Shown: in pieces, positions 1 through 4,561 of the stretch
How positions within the stretch are numbered: the stretch's first letter is position 1
Layout of the letters: each line of letters begins with the position of its first letter
Assembly (NCBI GenBank): GCA_025455345.1
Contig: JALOMS010000218.1
Span: 1 to 7,463, forward strand
Source of the DNA: Thermoflexibacter sp.
Lineage (GTDB): Bacteria > Bacteroidota > Bacteroidia > Cytophagales > Thermoflexibacteraceae
DNA length: 7,463 bases
Direction: 5' to 3'
Program-made: the position numbers and the translations under genes
The notes under the pieces: model-generated
The model's database searches: none
Seen by the model: the letters and a program-made list of their open reading frames with translations, nothing else
What the model was told of the DNA's origin: nothing

Positions 1-237
1 ATTGGCATAGTTTATTATAATCCTAAAACCGTAGAACATAAACGACTTTCTCCGATTTCAGAGCAAGAAATCAAACAAGCATTTGGGAATGAGAAAATTA
101 ATGTTTTCACTGATGCCAATATACTCAAAGAATTTTTGATACAGCAGTCATGGACAAACGCAAACTTATTGATGATGAGTTCTGGAACTTATGACAATAT
201 CAATCTAAAAGAGTTAGCTGAGAAAGTCTTAGGCTAA
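1..237 (+). CDS. mpl: C-terminal fragment of a Mur-ligase-family enzyme, probably Mpl
   Basis: This open frame enters from the left edge and encodes the last 78 residues of a larger protein, ending in TAA. The segment resembles the C-terminal domain of Bacteroidota Mpl (UDP-N-acetylmuramate:L-alanyl-gamma-D-glutamyl-meso-diaminopimelate ligase) and its relative MurC. Visible family features are VYYNPKTVEHKRL near residues 4-16, the ISEQEIKQAF helix, the VFTDANILKEFL segment, and the terminal LLMMSSGTYDNINLKELA strand-loop-helix. Mpl acts in the cytoplasm, ligating recycled murein tripeptide to UDP-MurNAc in an ATP-dependent reaction. The P-loop and central domain lie outside the window, so MurC cannot be strictly excluded; the EHKRL and MMSSG wording favours Mpl. 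The next gene starts 51 bp downstream on the same strand with no terminator between them, so read-through is likely. Confidence 0.82.
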   Translation: MGIVYYNPKTVEHKRLSPISEQEIKQAFGNEKINVFTDANILKEFLIQQSWTNANLLMMSSGTYDNINLKELAEKVLG

Positions 238-288
238 GACATTCATAGATTTTATCTTTTCATCTTAAATACCTTATTCATTTTCCCA

Positions 289-1209
289 ATGAAGATTTTT
301 TACTTTTTATTGGCGATTTTACTACTTCCTTCTTTTGCTTTTGCTCAAAAAAAGAAGGTCTTATTTGATGCAACAAAGGCAGAAACCGCAGGAAATGCAG
401 ATTGGGTAATAGACTCCGACCAATTCAATTTGGAGTTTGGGAAAGGACGCAGACAATCCAACCCCCAACGCTTCCCTACGCCTTCCGCATCTCAAGTAAA
501 AAGCAATACTCCAGAAAATTTCTGGAAAGGCGGGCTTTCTGCTTGGGCAATAGATTTGGTCAAAAGAGGATACCAAGTAGAAACTCTGCCCTCCTATGCT
601 CAAATTACTTATAATAGCAAGCAAAATCCTCAAGATTTGTCTAATTATCAATTATTTGTAATCTGCGAGCCAAATATTAGATTTTCAAAAAGTGAGCAAG
701 AAGCTCTGATGAATTTTGTAAAAAATGGAGGAGGTTTATTCATTATCGCAGACCATGCCAATTCTGATAGGAACAATGATGGCTGTGATTCGCCCTGTGT
801 TTGGAACGAGTTTTTTAAAAACTTCGATTACCCTTTTGGGATAGAGTTTGCCTTAGATAACATCAAGGAAACATCGACTAATATAGTTGATAATAAGATA
901 TTTACTAATGGAAAAGCTGGTACAGTCAAAAGCCTCAAGTTCAGCAATGGCGCAAGCATAACTATTCGCAACAACCAAATCGCTAAAGGACTTGTTTATC
1001 AAAATCGTACTAAAAAGGAAGGTAAGACAGGACTTCTCTTTGCGTATGCGACCTATGGAAATGGACGAATCGCCGCCATGGGAGATAGCTCTCCTGCTGA
1101 TGATGGAAGTGGGGACATCAAAGATAGGCTATGGGAAGGTTGGAAAGAAGAGGCGGGCAGTCATAGGAATCTTATTATTAATGCAACTATTTGGTTATTA
1201 AAAGATTAG
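289..1209 (+). CDS. Secreted protein of unknown function with a glutamine-amidotransferase-like (ThuA/GATase1-type) core
   Basis: This 306-residue protein starts at an ATG followed by a typical Sec signal peptide: Lys2, a hydrophobic core at about 3-18, and likely signal peptidase I cleavage after AFA (residue 19). There is no lipobox Cys, so it is probably periplasmic or exported. The mature part opens with a KVLFD strand (23-27) and an ETAGNADW segment (32-39). A strand with FVICEPN follows, then FVKNGGGLFIIADHAN (143-158) and a CDSPC pair (C166, C170), possibly a disulfide. Near the C-terminus are ATYGNGRIAAMGDSSPADDGSGD (254-276) and a final NATIWLL helix. The strand-GGG-strand layout resembles secreted class-I glutamine-amidotransferase-like or DUF4350-type domains, but I see no clear catalytic Cys-His-Glu triad. 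I recall similar uncharacterised secreted proteins in other bacteria; no reaction is known to me. It lies 51 bp after the mpl-like gene, and only a weak TATCTTTT (253-260) could serve as its own -7 box. Confidence 0.8.
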   Translation: MKIFYFLLAILLLPSFAFAQKKKVLFDATKAETAGNADWVIDSDQFNLEFGKGRRQSNPQRFPTPSASQVKSNTPENFWKGGLSAWAIDLVKRGYQVETLPSYAQITYNSKQNPQDLSNYQLFVICEPNIRFSKSEQEALMNFVKNGGGLFIIADHANSDRNNDGCDSPCVWNEFFKNFDYPFGIEFALDNIKETSTNIVDNKIFTNGKAGTVKSLKFSNGASITIRNNQIAKGLVYQNRTKKEGKTGLLFAYATYGNGRIAAMGDSSPADDGSGDIKDRLWEGWKEEAGSHRNLIINATIWLLKD

Positions 1210-1263
1210 TTGATATTATACTACCAGAAGTTACTTAACTTTTATTACTGTTTGTTGGACAAA

Positions 1264-1293
1264 GTGAGCAACCTAAGACATCAAGTTGCTCAC
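1264..1293. terminator. Perfect 9-bp inverted repeat between convergent genes, possible terminator
   Basis: GTGAGCAAC (1264-1272) is the exact reverse complement of GTTGCTCAC (1285-1293), with a 12-base loop. It lies 54 bp after the stop of the secreted-protein gene and 78 bp after the stop of the opposing lipoprotein gene, where a shared terminator would be expected. No clear T-tract follows on either strand, so a Rho-independent terminator is only a possibility. The 5 bases just inside the left arm (CTAAG) also complement the 5 bases just after the right arm (CTTAG). The rest of the gap 1210-1371 shows no gene or recognisable RNA. Confidence 0.45.
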
Positions 1294-1371
1294 CTTAGCA
1301 TTCCGATTTAGACAAGTATCAGAAAGTGTACCTCTCCCCTACGCTATTGCTTTATAGTCTTACCTAACGTT

Positions 1372-1884
1372 TTATTGGGCGATTGCTAATATTTCTTTTA
1401 TCCAGAAGTTTCCTTCTTTTTTCAGTATATAACGCTGTTCTTCATTGAACTTGCGAAGATTTAGGCTTTCTACGGTATATACCAAAGAGTCTGCCTTTTC
1501 TTTTGCAGGAATTACACTTACTTCATAATCAAACACTAAACTATCGCCTTTATCTGTCTTAGTATGTACCTTCATAAAGGTACGCTTTTCACTTAAGGGA
1601 TAAATACTGTCTTGCTCTATTTTACCTAAAGAAAAATAGACAGGTTTACCTTTGACATTATCTTGGAACTGATACAATAAAAGTGATTGTCTTAGTGTAT
1701 TATCTACAAAATGCTTATCAATAATACGCATCACTTTGTCTCTAATTTTGGCATCATTCCAATCTACCTTAGGCTTTTGGGCTGTGATTTCAGTAGTGCT
1801 ATTTTCATCATTATTCCCAGAACCACACGCTACAATGAATAGACTCATTACAGCAAAAACAATTAGTCTTTGTAAAGATTTCAT
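1372..1884 (-). CDS. Small lipoprotein of unknown function
   Basis: This encodes 170 residues from the ATG at 1884. The frame stays open to a TTG at 1911, but that TTG is part of a promoter -7 box, so the ATG is the real start. Residues 1-20 form a lipoprotein signal: K2 and R6, a hydrophobic core, and lipobox IVAC with Cys20 as the lipidation site. GSGNNDEN follows; Gly/Asn/acidic residues after the Cys occur in Bacteroidota lipoproteins exported to the surface, so the cell side is uncertain. The remainder is a small globular domain of charged beta strands ending with a YILKKEGNFWIKEI hairpin. It contains three Asp-Ser-Leu/Ile tripeptides (D92, D114, D132) matching the Bacteroidota O-glycosylation sequon. 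I do not recognise a family. It lies 75 bp downstream of the TMTC-like gene on the same strand and has its own promoter. Confidence 0.8.
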   Translation of the reverse strand: MKSLQRLIVFAVMSLFIVACGSGNNDENSTTEITAQKPKVDWNDAKIRDKVMRIIDKHFVDNTLRQSLLLYQFQDNVKGKPVYFSLGKIEQDSIYPLSEKRTFMKVHTKTDKGDSLVFDYEVSVIPAKEKADSLVYTVESLNLRKFNEEQRYILKKEGNFWIKEILAIAQ

Positions 1885-1908
1885 ATTATTATTTTGATTT
1901 AAAGGGCG

Positions 1909-1916
1909 CAAAATTA
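1909..1916 (-). promoter_or_regulatory. Bacteroidota -7 promoter box for the small lipoprotein gene
   Basis: Read on the minus strand this is TAATTTTG, a full match to the Bacteroidota -7 consensus TAnnTTTG, followed by CGCCC. The predicted transcript would start a few bases downstream, giving a leader of about 20 bases before the ATG at 1884. No exact TTG -33 box is seen at the usual spacing. The 11-base palindrome CTGTGAAACAG (1927-1937) lies just upstream and could be an operator. The box overlaps the TTG at 1911, which rules that TTG out as a likely start. Confidence 0.65.
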
Positions 1917-1959
1917 ATTTTTAAAGCTGTGAAACAGAAAGTTTTAACAGTTTTTAAAT

Positions 1960-3693
1960 TTATTTATTTATTTTTTGCTTTGCCTTTGCTTCTATTTCTT
2001 GATACTTCTGAGCGTAATAATTAGCCATGACAGTATCTTTTTTGTCCCTATAAGTTGCCGCCAAATTTCCCAAAATAATTTTGTCATTGGGTCTAAGCGT
2101 GTATGCTTTTTTAAGGTTAGTAATAGCCTCGTCCAGCTTTCCTCCATAGAGTTTGATAGTTCCAATATTCGTGTAGGCTTCCACCATATTGGGATTTAGA
2201 CTTAAGGCTTTTTGGCACTGTTCAAGTGCTTTATCAAATTCTAAATATCTAATATAATACATTCCATAAGTCAAATGCCATTCTGCCTTCAAATCATTGG
2301 TATTCGCCAGAGTTTCCGCTTTTGCCAAAAAATCTCTTGCTTTTTGGGCATCATAGATAAAAGCATAGTTAAAAGCCATATCTATATAATATCTGAAAGT
2401 ATTGGCTAAGGCAGGATTCATTGCTATGGCTCTTTCATAGCCTTTGATTGATGTTTCGAAATCATTCAATTTATAGAGTGTATGACTAAGCTGGAAAGTT
2501 GTAATAGCGTCAGGGCGAATCAAATTAGCCTTATCTAAGTCAGCAAAAGCCTGCTCATATTGCTGTTTGTTCAAATAAATATTTCCTCGCAAGTAGTAAG
2601 CCAGCTCATCATTTGGGTATTTTTGAATAGATTGTGTGAGTAAATCTTCGCTACTTTGCCATGTAGTTGTTCGTTGCCATGCCGCATAGCCCCATACTAA
2701 AACAATGATAATCAGTAAGGGATAATAAATAATAGGCTTATCCTTTTTCACCAAAAAAGAATATAAACCTACTCCCACCATACACAAACCTATATAGGGC
2801 AAGTACGCTTTGTAGGCTATCCACAACAAATAGCCGTCCGTAGGAATCAAAAGAGCAGGCAACAAATGTAACAAAAAGAATAATAAGCCCATCGTAAATT
2901 CTCGATTGAGGATTTCTCCTTTGCGATAAAGGAGCATGGCTAAAAAACCTCCAGTGAGGACTATGCCTAAAATTCCTAATAAAAGACTTGTTTTGTCTAT
3001 GATTACGGGATTGATAAGACCCGAATTTAAAGGTACAAAAAACTTACCCACATAAGTAAGTAAAGCATAACCACTAAGTAATGTTTTCTGTCCTGAAGAA
3101 ATCACCGTATTGGCAATATAAGATGGAGATGAGTCTATGCCTATCTGTAACCCTATCACCAAAACAATTATAAGCGGAGCCTTGTCCCACCATATTTTTT
3201 TATTCCAATTTCTTTTTTCAAAAAAATCCAATATAAAAAATACTAACAGGTTCACCCACGCCAAATGTTGCAAATAAGCAGTTGCCCCAAAAGCCAAGAT
3301 GCTTATACCATAGAAAACCCATTTTTTTCTTGTTTTTTCTTCTGCGCGAAGATAGAAAAGATACGACAATAGGCTTAATAAATAGAATATAGAAGTAAAT
3401 AAATTTCCTTGGCGAGAAGTCCACGCAACTACGTCTGCGTGCAAAGGATGTATGCCCCACAAAAGAGCTACTAATAGACCCCAAGTCGGTTTTTTAAACA
3501 AAAAAGCTACAAAAAAGTAAACTAAGATTGTATTTATCAAATGAAAAGATAATCCTAACCATTTGATAGTAGGAGTATTACTTAGATTTTTCCCTCCTGT
3601 CCAATAAATCACATCACTGAACAAAACAGGATAAAAAACAAAAGAAATAATGACAAGAATGCCTATTAAGTATAAATATGGGTTACGCCACAT
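1960..3693 (-). CDS. Polytopic membrane protein with C-terminal TPR array, TMTC/PMT-like O-glycosyltransferase family
   Basis: This encodes 577 residues from the ATG at 3693. The frame reaches a TTG at 3750, but a promoter lies between the two, so the ATG is preferred. Residues 1 to about 340 hold some 11-12 hydrophobic segments. The signature HPLHADVVAWTSRQGNL (82-98) resembles the HPxHxExVxWxxxR block of TMTC and bacterial TMTC-like proteins. FVPLNSGLINP and TTWQSSEDLLTQSIQKYPND also fit the family, the latter linking membrane domain to TPRs. About six TPR units follow, starting near 361, 396, 429, 468, 503 and 537, with the usual NPN/RPN turns. TMTC/PMT relatives transfer a lipid-linked sugar, often mannose, to Ser/Thr. 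The first extracytoplasmic loop is very short (about 18 residues) and has a lone D27 instead of the usual acidic dyad, so activity is in doubt. It is expressed divergently from the lipoprotein at 3875. Confidence 0.8.
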   Translation of the reverse strand: MWRNPYLYLIGILVIISFVFYPVLFSDVIYWTGGKNLSNTPTIKWLGLSFHLINTILVYFFVAFLFKKPTWGLLVALLWGIHPLHADVVAWTSRQGNLFTSIFYLLSLLSYLFYLRAEEKTRKKWVFYGISILAFGATAYLQHLAWVNLLVFFILDFFEKRNWNKKIWWDKAPLIIVLVIGLQIGIDSSPSYIANTVISSGQKTLLSGYALLTYVGKFFVPLNSGLINPVIIDKTSLLLGILGIVLTGGFLAMLLYRKGEILNREFTMGLLFFLLHLLPALLIPTDGYLLWIAYKAYLPYIGLCMVGVGLYSFLVKKDKPIIYYPLLIIIVLVWGYAAWQRTTTWQSSEDLLTQSIQKYPNDELAYYLRGNIYLNKQQYEQAFADLDKANLIRPDAITTFQLSHTLYKLNDFETSIKGYERAIAMNPALANTFRYYIDMAFNYAFIYDAQKARDFLAKAETLANTNDLKAEWHLTYGMYYIRYLEFDKALEQCQKALSLNPNMVEAYTNIGTIKLYGGKLDEAITNLKKAYTLRPNDKIILGNLAATYRDKKDTVMANYYAQKYQEIEAKAKQKINK

Positions 3694-3723
3694 AATCAAA
3701 TATGAATAAAATGAAAAACTCCG

Positions 3724-3752
3724 CAAAAGTAGTCTTTTTAATGAAAGCAAAA
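3724..3752 (-). promoter_or_regulatory. Bacteroidota-type promoter (-33 and -7 boxes) for the TMTC-like gene
   Basis: On the minus strand TACTTTTG (3731-3724) matches the -7 consensus TAnnTTTG exactly and is followed by CGGAG. A TTTTG (3752-3748) lies 16 bases upstream as a candidate -33 element, slightly closer than the usual 17-23. Transcription would begin near 3718-3721, giving a leader of roughly 25-28 bases to the ATG at 3693. This places the alternative TTG start (3750) upstream of the transcript. Confidence 0.65.
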
Positions 3753-3816
3753 TTTAAGGATTTACATTTTAACACTTTTTAAACGGATTTTATCTCTTTT
3801 CACTTCCTTTTATTAG

Positions 3817-3824
3817 TAATTTTG
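3817..3824 (+). promoter_or_regulatory. Bacteroidota -7 promoter box for the lipoprotein gene at 3875
   Basis: TAATTTTG fits TAnnTTTG exactly and is followed by CGGGC. Transcription would start near 3827-3831, leaving a leader of about 45 bases before the ATG at 3875. No clear TTG -33 box is seen at the usual distance. This box and the minus-strand promoter at 3724-3752 are back to back about 85 bp apart, making 3694-3874 a divergent promoter region. Confidence 0.65.
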
Positions 3825-3826
3825 CG

Positions 3827-3852
3827 GGCTTTTTAAGATTCTATAAAAAGCC
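3827..3852 (+). promoter_or_regulatory. Stem-loop at the predicted 5' end of the lipoprotein transcript
   Basis: GGCTTTTTA (3827-3835) and TAAAAAGCC (3844-3852) form a perfect 9-bp stem with an 8-base loop. It begins only 2 bases after the -7 box, so the mRNA would carry this hairpin at or within a few bases of its 5' terminus, 22 bases before the start codon. Such 5'-terminal hairpins can protect mRNA from decay; that role is inferred here. It lacks a following T-tract, so it is unlikely to be a terminator. Confidence 0.5.
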
Positions 3853-3874
3853 AATTAATAAACCAATTTAATTT

Positions 3875-4477
3875 ATGAAAAAGTACAATTTATTTTTCGC
3901 ATTTATTATAGGAATATGTATGCTTTCTGCCTGTGGAGGCGGTAATAATCAAGGAGCTAATAAAAATACTGATGTTTTTGGGGAAGCTGATAGCCTAAGT
4001 CCCCATAAAGGTAGAGCATCAGAAAATATAGCCAAAGCAACCATCAATGGAAGAGAAGTAGAATTCAAATTTATGGATTCTGGGCTAACAATTTCAGATT
4101 CTATCCCTTTCTCTCAGAGTGCAGATAGCAAATATACTTCTTTTAGTTTTGAGTTGGGTTCTGATGCTCAGTTAAGAGAAAAAATAGGAATCACGCTTAT
4201 CAATCATAATATCGGGAAAGACAATCTTCCTTTTAAAGTAGAACCTACCAAACAAGAAGGCAAGCAAGCAAAATTAGATTTGAGTATCCAAAAATCCAGT
4301 GTTTTTATTAATTATAACAATACTGATGGATTTACTTGCTCCATTACCAAATTTAATGATAGTGAAATAGAAGGAAACTTTTTTGGAGATGTACGCAATA
4401 GTGGCGGGCGAACTATTAAGGTAGAAAACGGATATTTTAAAGTAGCTATTAAGAAAATTGAAATGAAATTACAATAA
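3875..4477 (+). CDS. Lipoprotein of unknown function, DUF6252/DUF5025-like C-terminal pattern
   Basis: This 200-residue protein has a clear lipoprotein signal: K2 K3, a hydrophobic stretch 5-17, lipobox LSAC and Cys20 as the lipidated residue, then a flexible GGGNNQGANKN linker. The mature domain starts near ATINGREVEF (55-64) and appears all-beta. Its end, FTCSITKFNDSEIEGNFFGDVRN, then GGRTIKVENGYFKV (153-190), resembles the T-x-x-x-D-x-x-x-x-G-x-F-x-G plus 'I-x-x-G-x-F-x-V' ending common in Bacteroidota DUF6252/DUF5025-type lipoproteins. These are uncharacterised beta-sandwich-like proteins, and the family link is from memory of the pattern only. Two DSL/DSI tripeptides (D39, D75) match the O-glycosylation sequon. 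It has its own promoter, divergent from the TMTC-like gene, and ends at a strong hairpin terminator. Confidence 0.8.
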   Translation: MKKYNLFFAFIIGICMLSACGGGNNQGANKNTDVFGEADSLSPHKGRASENIAKATINGREVEFKFMDSGLTISDSIPFSQSADSKYTSFSFELGSDAQLREKIGITLINHNIGKDNLPFKVEPTKQEGKQAKLDLSIQKSSVFINYNNTDGFTCSITKFNDSEIEGNFFGDVRNSGGRTIKVENGYFKVAIKKIEMKLQ

Positions 4478-4498
4478 GTAAGTGCCTACTTATCAAAC

Positions 4499-4536
4499 AA
4501 ATAAAGCCAACTTGTTCCTAACAGTTGGCTTTATTT
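4499..4536. terminator. Bidirectional hairpin terminator
   Basis: AAATAAAGCCAACT (4499-4512) pairs perfectly with AGTTGGCTTTATTT (4523-4536): a 14-bp stem with a 10-base loop. The GC-rich core has T-rich sequence on its 3' side and A-rich sequence on its 5' side, so it reads as an intrinsic terminator on both strands. It lies 21 bp after the lipoprotein stop (4477) and 25 bp past the stop of the opposing DUF885 gene (4562), the expected place for a shared terminator of convergent genes. Confidence 0.88.
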
Positions 4537-4561
4537 ATTCTAAGGATAGATAGGAATTGCG

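Noticed and set aside
253..260. TATCTTTT as a promoter for the gene at 289
   Set aside because: It deviates from TAnnTTTG at the last G, has no -33 partner, and similar T-rich strings are common in this AT-rich DNA.
361..651. Minus-strand open frame of 96 codons
   Set aside because: It lies wholly inside the secreted-protein gene on the opposite strand, with no signal, promoter or recognisable domain; a shadow frame.
4474..4493. Small hairpin ATAAGTA/TACTTAT overlapping the stop codon of the lipoprotein gene
   Set aside because: It is a weak AT-rich 7-bp stem only 5 bases before a much stronger 14-bp terminator hairpin; no separate role is supported.
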